Below, piece after piece: positions 7,927 through 19,256 of a stretch of DNA of 41,350 nucleotides (the stretch's first letter is position 1; each line of letters starts with the position of its first letter). The DNA comes from Devosia sp. Root413D1 (GTDB lineage: Bacteria > Pseudomonadota > Alphaproteobacteria > Rhizobiales > Devosiaceae), in NCBI RefSeq assembly GCF_001425235.1, contig NZ_LMEA01000010.1:512438-553787 (forward strand), in the 5' to 3' direction. A model generated the notes under the pieces. The model had not been told where the DNA came from, did not search any database, and saw nothing but the letters and a program-made list of their open reading frames with translations. Made by a program: the position numbers and the translations under genes.

Positions 7927-9723
7927 TTACTGCGCGCCGGACGGCTGCAGCGAGGTGATGACCAGGAGGCCAGTGTGGGCCCAGAACGCGCCGTTGGTGC
8001 CCATTGCGGGGTTCGCGGCGGTCGGCCAGTTCTTCCAGTAGTGCTGGTTGTAGGCGATGCGGTGCAGCCACTGGATGATCGGGATATCGATCTGGTCACG
8101 CCAGTAGATACCCAGAGCCTTGGCGGCGCCTTCCTGGAACTTCGGATCGTCCGACGAGAGCGGGGCGATCGAGTCGAGGATTTCGTCGTACTCGGGGTTC
8201 TTGTAGCGCGAGAACCGGTTGTTGCCGGCCGAGGTGCCGATGGCTTCGCTGTACTTGCCGTGGAAGAGGTTGAGAGCTTCGAACGGGTCGTAGAGCGAGG
8301 CGCCGTGGCCGAACATGTAGAGGCCGGCCTTGCCGTCCGCCATGTTCTGGTACGCATCGGGACCAAAGTTGATCGCGGCGTCGAAGCCGCCCTGGCGGAG
8401 CATTTCAACCAGGATCGGCACGATGTCGGAGTGGATGCCTTCGAAGCCCTGGATGGTGGCGTCGATGGTCTTGCCGTCCTTCTCCCACAGGCCGTCGCCG
8501 TTCAGCGTGAAGCCGGCCTCGCCCATCAGCTTGGCGCTCTCTTCAGTGTCGAACTTGCGCGGCTGGTATTGCTCCTCGAGCGCCTTGACGGCGGGCGAGT
8601 CGGCAAAGGCCTGCAGGTTCGGGTAGAGCGGGAACGGATAGATCGTCGCGATCGGAGCGCCTTCATACAGGATGTCGTTGATGACATCGCGGTTGATGAC
8701 GAGGCTCATCGCGCGACGGACCTTGGGGTCGCTGTAGGGCTCGAGCTGGGTGTTCATCCACAGCGAGTTCGGCCACCAGTCGAGGTAACCAAACGGCGAT
8801 TCCGAACCGGTATGCGTGGTGATTTCCGGGTTCTGGGCAAGGATGTTGCCGATAACCGAGGAACGCATGTCGAGGGCGGAGTCGAACTCGTTGTTCACGA
8901 CGCGCTGGGCGACGGTGTCCATCGAGACGCCGGTGATGTTGGCGATGATGACGCGCTTGACCGCCGGCTCGGCGATACGGCCGGCCTTAACGGCCCACCA
9001 GTCGGGACGGTAGTCGAAGATCTTCTGGTTGCCGTTCCACGCCTTCAGGTCATAGGGACCGGAGTGCGGGATATCGATCGAGCCGGGTTCCATGTTCACG
9101 TCAGGCTTGGACGACAGGTAGTCGGCCGGGACGATCGGGATACCGGTATCGAACTTCTCGGTCAGCACTTCGAACTTGAAGCGCGGCGCCGGGGCCTTGA
9201 AGTTCACCTTCACGGTCAGGTCGTCGACGATATCGGTCGAGGCGACGAACTGGGTGAAGTGCGCGTTGTAGGGCAGCTTGGAATTGTTCAGCTGGCCATC
9301 GAAGGTGAACTTGACGTCCTTGGAGGTGACGGGAGTACCGTCGGACCACTTGGCGTCCTTGTTCAGCTTGATCTCAAGCGCAGTGAAGGTGTCGTCGGTG
9401 TATTCCATGCTGTCGGCCAGCCAAGGAACATACTCGCCCTTGAAGATGGCGAAGTACATCAACGGCTCCCACATGAAGGCGTTGCCTTCCTGGTGGGTGT
9501 AGCCGGGCAGGGCCCACGGGTTGGTGACGCCGATCGGCGAAGACAGCGCAACACCCCAGCCGAGAACGACGGTCTGGTTGCGCGGCACTTCGGGAAGCGG
9601 AGTCGCCGGAGCGATTTCCTTTGGTGCTGTGGCAGCAAGCGGGCTTTGCGCCAGCGCTGCCAGCGGCGATGCCATGACGCCAAGCGCCAGCAGTGCCGCT
9701 GTGATTGTTCTACGTTTGACCAT
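7927..9723 (-). CDS. Extracellular solute-binding protein of Opp/Dpp type (SBP_bac_5)
   Basis: Periplasmic receptor of the importer, 598 aa. A Sec signal peptide (residues 1 to about 25, basic MVKRR then a hydrophobic core ending ALAQ) is followed by the cluster-C binding-protein fold. Family hallmarks include KDVKFTFDG, the VRRAMSLVINRDVIND helix and the ILYEGAP stretch. ATG 9723 is chosen because it starts the signal peptide and follows GGGAG; an in-frame extension upstream has no support. The family carries peptides, but many rhizobial members carry oligosaccharides. The uxuA and SDR genes in the same operon suggest a uronate-containing saccharide here, which is inference. Confidence 0.87.
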   Translation of the reverse strand: MVKRRTITAALLALGVMASPLAALAQSPLAATAPKEIAPATPLPEVPRNQTVVLGWGVALSSPIGVTNPWALPGYTHQEGNAFMWEPLMYFAIFKGEYVPWLADSMEYTDDTFTALEIKLNKDAKWSDGTPVTSKDVKFTFDGQLNNSKLPYNAHFTQFVASTDIVDDLTVKVNFKAPAPRFKFEVLTEKFDTGIPIVPADYLSSKPDVNMEPGSIDIPHSGPYDLKAWNGNQKIFDYRPDWWAVKAGRIAEPAVKRVIIANITGVSMDTVAQRVVNNEFDSALDMRSSVIGNILAQNPEITTHTGSESPFGYLDWWPNSLWMNTQLEPYSDPKVRRAMSLVINRDVINDILYEGAPIATIYPFPLYPNLQAFADSPAVKALEEQYQPRKFDTEESAKLMGEAGFTLNGDGLWEKDGKTIDATIQGFEGIHSDIVPILVEMLRQGGFDAAINFGPDAYQNMADGKAGLYMFGHGASLYDPFEALNLFHGKYSEAIGTSAGNNRFSRYKNPEYDEILDSIAPLSSDDPKFQEGAAKALGIYWRDQIDIPIIQWLHRIAYNQHYWKNWPTAANPAMGTNGAFWAHTGLLVITSLQPSGAQ

Positions 9724-10435
9724 GTGACAGAGTCTCCCTTGACTGTCGACGAAAGCTGAAGGTCGCCTTGAGGCGACAAATGTTTGAATTGTGGGTCCCA
9801 TCGACCCGGTTAAGCCCCCACACCTCCCCAAGATAATCTTGTTATCCTGCGATCGCTCTCTGGGTGGTGAGGTTCGCCGGCCGGCGGATGGCGGGCACCA
9901 GCGGTGCCATCGATCCACGTTGCTGTGCGACAGGGCCCGAATGTTCGCCGATCTCCTTTCTCGGAAGATCGCGGGCCATACGAGCCTTCGCCATGGACGC
10001 CGAGCCGCGATGTCGCGGTTTTCGGCGCGTAGTCGCTCGTCGGCTGCCCGAGGTCAGGAAGCCGTTCCGCCACTCATCGCGTTACGCTGGTACTGCCCAT
10101 CGGACAGTCAGATCTTGCCCTGCGGCATTGGCTTGGCGTCTCCCCCACCAGAGCCGGCAACTCCCTCCAGAGCGCCCGGCTATTTCTCCCAATATTCTCA
10201 AGCGTTAGACGCGCATGGGGGTTGAGTCAACAGCTGGAATGGTAGTTCAGACAGCCCCTGGCGCGGGAAATTCGCTCGACATCTCGAAGCGCTTTGAATG
10301 TGCGGGGTTTTTTGGATCGGCGCAAGCTGTGTATCAATCCGCAAAAATAATGTGCGATCGGCAACAACAGCGTGCATCGAGGTGGGAATCTCGTCGTTTG
10401 CTGATGGTGGGGGGTCAAACGATCGGCAAAACCGG
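9724..10435. other. Long intergenic region without a supported gene
   Basis: These 712 bases separate the 3' end of the GGDEF gene from the start of the binding-protein gene, both on the minus strand. Short open frames exist on both strands, but none has family-like sequence or a convincing start. The stretch near 10213-10430 has lower GC than its surroundings. Near the binding-protein start there is an inverted repeat, GATAA-TCTTG-TTATC (9832-9846), a possible operator. The operon promoter, and perhaps a long leader, must lie here. Confidence 0.5.
9832..9846. promoter_or_regulatory. Candidate operator upstream of the Opp-type operon
   Basis: An AT-rich inverted repeat in GC-rich surroundings: GATAA, a 5-base spacer TCTTG, then TTATC. 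It lies about 110 bases before the binding-protein start. The regulator is unknown and no regulator gene is adjacent. Confidence 0.3.
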
Positions 10436-11677
<1,242 letters not shown>

Positions 11678-11772
11678 AGCGAACCCGTTGCCAGTGACAT
11701 CGTTATCGAAGGGAGGCGGTTAAGCGTTTCCTAACCCTGGCCATGCGGCGTGATCACATTCTCAAACGAAGA

Positions 11773-11795
11773 GGGCGCCGGCTATACCGACGCCC
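11773..11795. terminator. Hairpin terminator after importer A operon
   Basis: Arms GGGCG-C-CGG and CCG-A-CGCCC form an 8-bp stem with one mismatch around a CTATA loop. It starts 26 bases past the stop of the last permease gene. On the minus strand a CTCTTCGTTT stretch follows, consistent with an intrinsic terminator. Confidence 0.6.
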
Positions 11796-11820
11796 CCGTT
11801 ATGCGTACGTGCGGCGAAGG

Positions 11821-12720
11821 TCAGCCCTTGATGCCGGCCGACAGCATGATCGCTTCGGTGACCTTGCGCTGGAAGATCAGGTAGACGATGGCCACCGGCA
11901 GGCCGGCGAGGATGGCGCTGCCGAGGTCGCGCGCATATTTGACGCCGAAGGCATCGGTGACCTGGGTGATGCCAACCGTGACGTTCATCATCTTCTCGTC
12001 GGTGACGGCGAGGAAGGGCCAGAGGAACTGGTTCCAGGCGCCGATGAAGGTGATGATGGCCAGCGCAGTGGTGATGCCCCAGTTCATCGGCAGATAGAGC
12101 TTGAAGAACATCTGGAATTCGTTGGCGTTGTCGATCTTGGCCGCCTCGCGCAGCTCCTTGGGCACCGAGTCGAAGAACTGCTTGTAGATGATGACGGTCA
12201 CCGGCCCATAGACCAGCTGCGGCAGGATCACCCCGAGCCAGGTGTTGAACAACTTGAACTGGCTGATCAGAACGAAGTGGTTCACGATCAGCGCCGGGAT
12301 CGGGATCATGAAGCTGGCGAGAATGATCCACCAGAGGATGCGGCGGCCGGGGAATTTCAGCTGGCTGATGGCGTAGCCGGCGAGCGCCGACATCATCACC
12401 ACCAGCACCGTCACCGACACCGCAGTCACCAGCGAGTTGATGTACCAGGTGCCGATCTTGGTGTTGAACAGCACGTGCGTATAGGCGTCGAGGGTGAAGC
12501 GCCTGGGCCACAGGTCAATGCCCGGCTGCACGATGTCGTTTTCGACCTTCAGCGTCGTGACCACCGCCCAGTAGAGCGGGAAGGCCCAGAAGATAGCGCC
12601 CAGCACGGTGATGACAGTGGCGATCAGCCCGACGATGTCGAGCGTCCTGATGATCCGCCGTTTGCGCGGGCTCATGCCCACGACTTCGCCGGCAGCCGGG
12701 GTGGTGGCGACGGAGCTCAT
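11821..12720 (-). CDS. CUT1-family sugar ABC importer permease (MalG-like), importer A
   Basis: Inner-membrane subunit of 299 aa with six predicted helices; the first (about residues 33-57) follows a basic cytoplasmic tail (SPRKRRIIR). The ATPase-docking EAA loop reads REAAKIDNANEFQMF with a following LPMN. The start overlaps the stop of the upstream permease by four bases (ATGA), so the two are translationally coupled. It forms the channel with the MalF-like subunit and should be energised by the MalK-like ATPase at 15178. Substrate unknown; the GH2 gene of the operon points to a glycoside. Confidence 0.88.
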   Translation of the reverse strand: MSSVATTPAAGEVVGMSPRKRRIIRTLDIVGLIATVITVLGAIFWAFPLYWAVVTTLKVENDIVQPGIDLWPRRFTLDAYTHVLFNTKIGTWYINSLVTAVSVTVLVVMMSALAGYAISQLKFPGRRILWWIILASFMIPIPALIVNHFVLISQFKLFNTWLGVILPQLVYGPVTVIIYKQFFDSVPKELREAAKIDNANEFQMFFKLYLPMNWGITTALAIITFIGAWNQFLWPFLAVTDEKMMNVTVGITQVTDAFGVKYARDLGSAILAGLPVAIVYLIFQRKVTEAIMLSAGIKG

Positions 12721-13640
12721 TTTTCACCTCGGGCGCGGAGCATCTGGAACTGCAGCACGGAGAACACCACGATGATGAGGAACAGCACGACCGCGACGGT
12801 GGCGCCGTAGCCGCCATTGTTCTTCTGGAAGGCGCTGCGATAGATCAGCTGCACCAGCCCCATGGTGGCGTCCGAGCGGCCGCCATTGCCGAACAGGTAG
12901 ACCTGATCGAAGATCTTGAACTGGGCGATCAGCTGGATGGTCAGCACCAGCACGGTCACCGGCCAGATCAGCGGCCAGGTGATGCGGGTGAACTGGCGCC
13001 ACTTCGAGGTGCCGTCGAGCGCCGCCGCCTCGTAGATCTCGGGCGAGATGTTCCTGAGACCGGCGATGAACAACAGGATGTTGAAGCCGATGGTCCACCA
13101 CACGGTGATGAAGGCGACCGTCGGCATGAACAGCGGCAGGGTGCGGAACACCGGCACGTTGTCGCCGGCCACCAGCGCGATCAGCGGCTGCAGCACGCCG
13201 AACTGGCTATCGAACATCCAGCCCCAGACGCGGAACACCACCGAGACCGGCAGGATGTAGGGAATGAAGAAGCAGGCAAGGATCAGCGACTGCATCCAGC
13301 CCTTGAGCCGGTTGACGCCGATGGCGATGGCGAGCGCCGTTAGGGTGGCCGGCACCACGGTGAGCACCACGAAATAGACGGTGTTCCAGAACGCCACGCC
13401 GAACAGCTTGTCCTTGAACAGCTTGGCGTAATTATCCAGGCCGATGAAGGTGCCCGGGCCGATCAGCGGCGCCTTGTGGAAGCTGAGCCAGATCATCTGC
13501 AGCGTCGGGTAGATGAACAGCACGGCATAGACGACGACAAAGGGCAGAACGAAGATCAGCGCCGCCAGCACCTCGTTGCGGTTGAAGCGTTTCTTGCGCG
13601 CCGGTAGCGGCACGTCGGTGGCGGTATCAGTGGCTGACAT
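12717..13640 (-). CDS. CUT1-family sugar ABC importer permease (MalF-like), importer A
   Basis: Inner-membrane subunit of 307 aa. After a basic start (PARKKRFNRN) comes a first helix at about residues 27-48, then five more. The EAA loop is YEAAALDGTSKWRQF with a WPLIWP end. ATG 13640 follows a GGAGG. It sits 65 bp downstream of the binding-protein gene across a strong hairpin and overlaps the MalG-like gene. Confidence 0.88.
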   Translation of the reverse strand: MSATDTATDVPLPARKKRFNRNEVLAALIFVLPFVVVYAVLFIYPTLQMIWLSFHKAPLIGPGTFIGLDNYAKLFKDKLFGVAFWNTVYFVVLTVVPATLTALAIAIGVNRLKGWMQSLILACFFIPYILPVSVVFRVWGWMFDSQFGVLQPLIALVAGDNVPVFRTLPLFMPTVAFITVWWTIGFNILLFIAGLRNISPEIYEAAALDGTSKWRQFTRITWPLIWPVTVLVLTIQLIAQFKIFDQVYLFGNGGRSDATMGLVQLIYRSAFQKNNGGYGATVAVVLFLIIVVFSVLQFQMLRARGEK

Positions 13641-13670
13641 CGGTTCTGGCCTCCCCAGTCAAAACAAGAT

Positions 13671-13700
13671 CCGGCCGGCGCCCGGGTGGGCGCCGGCCGG
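13671..13700 (-). terminator. Strong hairpin between binding protein and permeases of importer A
   Basis: A perfect 13-bp stem (13671-13683 with 13688-13700) closes on a 4-base loop. It begins six bases after the binding-protein stop, and on the minus strand ATCTTGTTTTG follows, as in an intrinsic terminator. Permease genes continue in the same direction, so I read it as an attenuator or mRNA-stabilising structure that raises binding-protein output relative to the channel. Confidence 0.7.
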
Positions 13701-13705
13701 TTGGA

Positions 13706-14989
13706 TTACTCCACCTGACCCTGCAGATCGTCGCGCATCTGTTCCATGGCGGACTGCGGATCGATTTCGCCGTTGACGGCGGGCATCAGGTAGTTGCCGG
13801 CAGCGTCGTAGACCGGGGAGGCAACGCCGGCGAGCACCGACGAGGGGTCGAACACCGCGGTATCGGCGAGGATCGAGTAGGTGGCGTTCGGCTGCTTGGT
13901 CTTGAACTCTTCGCTGTCGCGGACCGGCGAGTAGGCCGGGATGTGGCCGGCATCGGCCCAGGCGAGGGAGTTCTTGTTCATCCAGGCGATGACCTGGAGC
14001 ACGGCGGCGCGCTTTTCGGGCGAGACTTCATTGCCGACGCGGTTCGGGATGGCAAAGGAGTGGGAGTCGGCCCAGGTTGCCGGGTGGTCGAAGAAGGTCG
14101 GCAGGGCAATGGCGCCCCATTCGAAGCCGAGTTCACCCTTGGCGGCGAGGTCGGTCATGGTCGGGACTTCCCACACGCCATTGATGTGCAGCGGCGCCTT
14201 GCCGCCGGTGAACAGCGCGATCGAGGCCGGGTACTCGGTGGCGGCCGGGGCCAGCCCATCCTTCACCCAGTCGGCAACCACGGTGGTCGCCTTGACGGCC
14301 TTGTCGAGGTTGTCGCCCGACAGGAAGTTGCCGTCGGCATCGAGGAACTGACCGTCCTGCTGGCCGAGCAGCGAGTAGAAAATGCGCCACTGGCTGTCGC
14401 CGGCGGCGGAGTGGATCGAGATGCCGTACTCGGAACCACCATCCTTCAGCTTCTGCAGTGCGGCCTTGAAGTTGTCGACGCCGTCGAGGCCGGTGGGCAG
14501 GCCGTTGTCGCCGATCAGACCGGCAGCGGCCAGCTTGTCCTTGTTGTAGTAGAGGACGACCGAGTGAATATCGAACGGCACGGCATACTGCTTGCCGTCG
14601 ACCTGGGCGGCTTTCCAGTTGGACTCGGCGAAGTCAGCGCCCGAGAGACCGGCGGCGGTCAGCTCGTCGGTGGTGATCTCGCTGAGGGCGCCCGAGGAGA
14701 CGCCGAGCGGCAGGCGCGACAGATGATAAGTCATCACGTCGGGGCCTTCGCCGATGGCGGCCGAGGTCTGGACCTTGGTGTAGAACGGGGTGCCCCACTC
14801 GAGCGTGGTAGCCTGGATTTCGATCTTGCCGGCGTTCTCGGCGTTGAACTTTTCGATCAGCGCCTTCATGCGGACGCCGTCGCCGCCGCCGAGGAAGTCC
14901 CACCAAGTCACGACTTCCTGGGCCTGCGCCACGGCCGGCATCAGCAGGGCCGTCGACAGCAGCGCCATCTTCAGAAACGATTTCATCAT
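13706..14989 (-). CDS. Sugar ABC importer substrate-binding protein (SBP_bac_1), importer A
   Basis: Periplasmic receptor of 427 aa. A Sec signal peptide (residues 1 to about 24, ending VAQAQ) precedes the cluster-D sugar-binding fold (VVTWWDFLGGGDG, ALIEKFNAEN, and an APLHINGVWEVP segment late in the chain). A doubled ATG (14989 and 14986) follows GGGAGGAAA at good spacing; I use the first. Aromatic residues in the N-terminal WWDF segment fit sugar stacking. The gap of 188 bp upstream suggests a possible promoter of its own. Confidence 0.88.
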   Translation of the reverse strand: MMKSFLKMALLSTALLMPAVAQAQEVVTWWDFLGGGDGVRMKALIEKFNAENAGKIEIQATTLEWGTPFYTKVQTSAAIGEGPDVMTYHLSRLPLGVSSGALSEITTDELTAAGLSGADFAESNWKAAQVDGKQYAVPFDIHSVVLYYNKDKLAAAGLIGDNGLPTGLDGVDNFKAALQKLKDGGSEYGISIHSAAGDSQWRIFYSLLGQQDGQFLDADGNFLSGDNLDKAVKATTVVADWVKDGLAPAATEYPASIALFTGGKAPLHINGVWEVPTMTDLAAKGELGFEWGAIALPTFFDHPATWADSHSFAIPNRVGNEVSPEKRAAVLQVIAWMNKNSLAWADAGHIPAYSPVRDSEEFKTKQPNATYSILADTAVFDPSSVLAGVASPVYDAAGNYLMPAVNGEIDPQSAMEQMRDDLQGQVE

Positions 14990-15177
14990 TGCATTTCCTC
15001 CCATCGGGTTAGCTCCATGCGCAGGCGTTGCGGATCGGTGCGGACCGTCCCTGTCCCGGGCCCTGCGCATTGAGCAGTGGGGTGGCCGTTCGGGACATTA
15101 TTGCTGACCTATCTAGTGATATGGATCAGAAATTCGGATGCATAAGGGCGTATCTTCCCTATTGATGGATACGAGTT

Positions 15178-16260
<1,083 letters not shown>

Positions 16261-16337
16261 ATCGCGTTCCTCCCGGGTCGTCCCCGGCCCGCGCGTCCCT
16301 TGGGGATCTCGCGGGCCGGTGCTGATGCTATTGCGGC

Positions 16338-16351
16338 TGACAATATTGTCA
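16338..16351. promoter_or_regulatory. Candidate operator before the importer A ATPase gene
   Basis: A perfect 14-bp palindrome, TGACAATATTGTCA, stands in the 209-bp gap between the GH2 stop and the ATPase start. It is AT-rich in GC-rich surroundings and does not match the LacI-gene operators nearby, so a different regulator (for example of the GntR kind) may act here. Confidence 0.5.
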
Positions 16352-16403
16352 ATCCTGTATCAAAAGAAAGCGGAAAATTCATCTTAAGTTTCAGATGGTT
16401 AGA

Positions 16404-16434
16404 GGAAACCGTCATCCGGTGATGACGCGTTTCC
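16404..16434. terminator. Hairpin downstream of the GH2 gene
   Basis: A two-part stem: GGAAAC (16404-16409) pairs with GTTTCC (16429-16434), and inside it GTCATC (16411-16416) pairs with GATGAC (16421-16426). It lies about 36 bases past the GH2 stop. There is no clear T tract, so partial termination is most likely. Confidence 0.45.
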
Positions 16435-16469
16435 TGTGTTTCCTACCCGAAAAGCTGATTCAGTTTCCT

Positions 16470-19214
16470 TCAGTCTGTCTCCAGATTTGCCGTGGTGGTG
16501 ACAAGGCCGTCGAACAGTGCCGCCGCGACCGGATCAACGCCCGGCGCGTCATTGGTCAGGCGGAAGGTGGTGACCACCAGGCCGCCTTTGCCGACGGTGC
16601 GGCGGGCGATAGTGGCGGCTGGCTTGTTGATCCAGCCGATGACCACACCGGCATCGATCAGCCCCTCATATTCCCAGGAGCGGAAGCCGGTCAGCACGTG
16701 GTGCGGCACGACGCGATCGAACGAGATATCAAGCAGCGGGCCGCCGGGCAGGGTGGCGAATGCCCCTGTCCGCTTGATCCAGGAGAAGTTGGCGATCCAG
16801 TCGCCGCGCCACAGCGTGCCATCACGCAGCACCAGCCCGATATTGGGGAGCTGGGTTTCCGAGCCGAGATGACGGGCCCGCTCCTTGCCTGCCGGCATGG
16901 TCGGCGGCTCGGCGCGGGGTGGGTCGGTGCGGAGGTTTCGGTGCGTCTCGACCGAACCGTCGGCCAGCACCAGGTAGCGGGCGCCGTGGCGCATCGCTTC
17001 GATGTCGGCGGCGCCGAGCGCATGGGTGAGCACCAGGTCGGCGGCAGCGGTATCGGTGGTCACCGTATAGCCGAGACCCTTGGCGAAGGCTGCGAGTTCG
17101 GGACTGGCGGCGGCGATCCTTGCCGGGCCGGCCGTGCGCTTCGAATAGACCGAGACCTGCATCTCGTTTTTGGCCAGCAGCTTGCCGCCGGCTTCGAGCT
17201 TCAGCGCAATGCTGGCGACGCGCGTGTCGCCGCCCAGCGTGATCGTGGTGGCGCCGAGGTCGGCGACCGCCAGACCTTCCGTCGCCGGCACGTCGAGCTT
17301 GCCGCTCGTGCCCTCGACCGACCAGGTGAGCGTCGCGCCAGCCGGAACCGCCTTGCCGCCGGTCGCTACCTTGAGGTTCAGCGCGAAGCTATCGCCCGAA
17401 GTGATGGCGTGATGGGCCAGCTGCGGCACGATCACCGTGTCGTTGTTGATCTCGGCGAAGCGATCGTGGAAGGCGCGCGGGTTGCGGTTGATGTCGAGCA
17501 GGCCATTGGCTTCCCAGTGCACGTCCGTCATCTCGGTGATGACGTAGCCCTGGATCGGTGCGTGGGCGCGCATCGACTCGATCTCGTATTTGAGATTGGC
17601 GAACTGGTACCACTGCACGTTGGTGATGAAGTCGCCGAAGCTCTCGAACACCTTGTCGAGGTGGTAGGTGGCGAAGCGGTTCTGGATACCGTGCGGATAG
17701 GCCGCGCCGTCGCCCCAGTTGCCGCCGGTCTCGGCCCACCAGGGCTCGGCGCCGGCAGGGGTCTTCACCTGGTCGGGATGGGGCAGGCCCCAGACGCCGA
17801 ACTCGGACACCACCAGCGGCTCGTCGCCGCGACGCTCGCCATCGCCAAAGGGCGTCCAGGTCCAGTCGGCGGCCCCGGCGAACTCCTCGGTGAGCTTTTC
17901 CCACTCGGCGCGGCGTTCCGGCACTGAGCGGTAATAGTGGTAGTCGTTGATGTCGGTCTTGACGTGGAAGTTCGGGATACAGGCCGAGTTGTCGACGACA
18001 AGCCGGCGCGGGTCCTTCTGCTTCAGCCAGTCATAGGTGTCCTTGAGCCACTGGCGGTGATCGGCGTTCTCGATCAGCCGGGTGCCCCAATCCTCGTTGA
18101 TGATGGTCCAGGCGATGATCGAGGGGTGGTTGCCATCCCTGGCGATGATGCCGGCCATGGTGTCGCGCATGCGTTGCGCGGCGGCGGCAGTGAAGTACTG
18201 GACATTGGGGATTTCGGTCCAGATCAGCACACCCAGCCGGTCGGCGACTTCGTAATAGCGCGGATCCGGCACCTTGATGTGGACGCGCAGCAGGTTGAGG
18301 CCAAGATGCTTGGCCTTCTGCAACTGGTCCTCGAGGAATTCCAGCGAGGGCGGGGTGCAGATGCCATCCGGGTAGTAATCCTGGTCGAGCGCGCCACGCA
18401 GGTAGAGAGGCTGGCCGTTGAGGAAGAACTTGCCGTCGCGGGTCTCGATCTTCCTGAACCCAAAGCTATGCGTGGTGGTGTCGACCACTTCGCCGCCGGC
18501 CATCAGTTCGAGCTTCAGGGAATGCAGGTTCGGCGTCTCGGTCGACCACAGGGCCGGGGCGTTGAGCTTCAAAGTGAGCGAAGCGCCGGTGGTCTCGGAG
18601 GAAACCCCACCCACCGTGGCGCGCACCGTGGCGCCGGCGCCGGCGGCCGAGCGGGTCAGCGTCAGCGCAATTTCGCCGCTGTCCGGGTTGGCGTCGATCG
18701 CCACATGGGCGACGTGCCGCTTATCGCGCGAGAGCAGCTTCACCGACTGCCAGATGCCGCCGAGCGGGCCATACCAGCTCTGCTTGCCGTGCGGGATTTC
18801 ACCGAACGGATAGTCCGGATAGGCCTCGGCGTCGCCGCTGGGCAGGGTCACGTGCACTTCCAGCGCGCTCTCGGCCGGGGTGCCCGCGGGGATGACGAAC
18901 TCGAAGGGCAGGTAGCCGCCTTCATGGGTGCCGAGCACGCGGCCATTGAGGCGGACTTCGGAGAAATAGTTCACCGCGCCGAAGCGGATGGCGATCTCGC
19001 GGCCCTGCCAGGCGGCCGGGATCGACAGCTGGCGGGCGTAGATGGCCTTGCCGGTGGCGTGACGGAGATCGGCGAATTCGGCCTGCCAGGGGCCGGGAAC
19101 GGTAGCATTGCGCCAGTCGCCATGGCCATCGAGCCGGAAGCGCCAAGCGCCGTCGAGCGAGATCTCCTCGCGTGCGTTTGCGCCAGCCTTGGTGGCCGTA
19201 GTCTCGCCGATCAT
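16470..19214 (-). CDS. Glycoside hydrolase family 2 enzyme with extra C-terminal domain
   Basis: Cytoplasmic retaining exo-glycosidase, probably beta-galactosidase, beta-glucuronidase or similar. No signal peptide. Residues 15-165 form the N-terminal sugar-binding domain, about 170-255 the immunoglobulin-like domain (FGFRKIE at its end), and about 260-620 the TIM barrel with acid/base E374 in IINEDWG and nucleophile E471 in VVSEFGVWG. The remainder (about 640-914) holds a second beta domain and a glutamine-amidotransferase-like fold (EAMRHGARYLVLADG, then GKGGLVVTTFRL), which makes the protein longer than a minimal GH2. ATG 19214 follows GGGAGGA. It is first in the importer A operon and divergent from a LacI-type gene, so its substrate is probably released from what that importer brings in. 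Confidence 0.88.
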   Translation of the reverse strand: MIGETTATKAGANAREEISLDGAWRFRLDGHGDWRNATVPGPWQAEFADLRHATGKAIYARQLSIPAAWQGREIAIRFGAVNYFSEVRLNGRVLGTHEGGYLPFEFVIPAGTPAESALEVHVTLPSGDAEAYPDYPFGEIPHGKQSWYGPLGGIWQSVKLLSRDKRHVAHVAIDANPDSGEIALTLTRSAAGAGATVRATVGGVSSETTGASLTLKLNAPALWSTETPNLHSLKLELMAGGEVVDTTTHSFGFRKIETRDGKFFLNGQPLYLRGALDQDYYPDGICTPPSLEFLEDQLQKAKHLGLNLLRVHIKVPDPRYYEVADRLGVLIWTEIPNVQYFTAAAAQRMRDTMAGIIARDGNHPSIIAWTIINEDWGTRLIENADHRQWLKDTYDWLKQKDPRRLVVDNSACIPNFHVKTDINDYHYYRSVPERRAEWEKLTEEFAGAADWTWTPFGDGERRGDEPLVVSEFGVWGLPHPDQVKTPAGAEPWWAETGGNWGDGAAYPHGIQNRFATYHLDKVFESFGDFITNVQWYQFANLKYEIESMRAHAPIQGYVITEMTDVHWEANGLLDINRNPRAFHDRFAEINNDTVIVPQLAHHAITSGDSFALNLKVATGGKAVPAGATLTWSVEGTSGKLDVPATEGLAVADLGATTITLGGDTRVASIALKLEAGGKLLAKNEMQVSVYSKRTAGPARIAAASPELAAFAKGLGYTVTTDTAAADLVLTHALGAADIEAMRHGARYLVLADGSVETHRNLRTDPPRAEPPTMPAGKERARHLGSETQLPNIGLVLRDGTLWRGDWIANFSWIKRTGAFATLPGGPLLDISFDRVVPHHVLTGFRSWEYEGLIDAGVVIGWINKPAATIARRTVGKGGLVVTTFRLTNDAPGVDPVAAALFDGLVTTTANLETD

Positions 19215-19230
19215 ATAGTCCTCCCACCAC

Positions 19231-19246
19231 GCTAATAATTATTAGC
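19231..19246. promoter_or_regulatory. Candidate operator 1 of the GH2 promoter
   Basis: A perfect 16-bp palindrome, GCTAATAATTATTAGC, just upstream of the GH2 ribosome-binding site. It shares the half-site GCTAA/TTAGC with the inverted repeat at 19295-19313. Its place between the likely promoter and the gene suits repression. Confidence 0.55.
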
Positions 19247-19256
19247 AGTTTCGCTA

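Noticed and set aside
7975-9759. Open frame of 594 codons on the plus strand opposite the Opp-type binding protein
   Set aside because: It has no recognisable family, no ribosome-binding site, and valine/glycine-rich composition; the minus-strand gene is well supported.
9791-10225. Possible small gene of 144 codons in the long intergenic region
   Set aside because: Its composition is irregular, there is no Shine-Dalgarno sequence and no known motif; a chance open frame is more likely, although unrelated to any neighbour gene.
16395-17927. Open frame of 510 codons on the plus strand opposite GH2
   Set aside because: The GH2 frame has catalytic residues and domain order; the antisense frame is rich in Gly, Arg, Asp and His without motifs.
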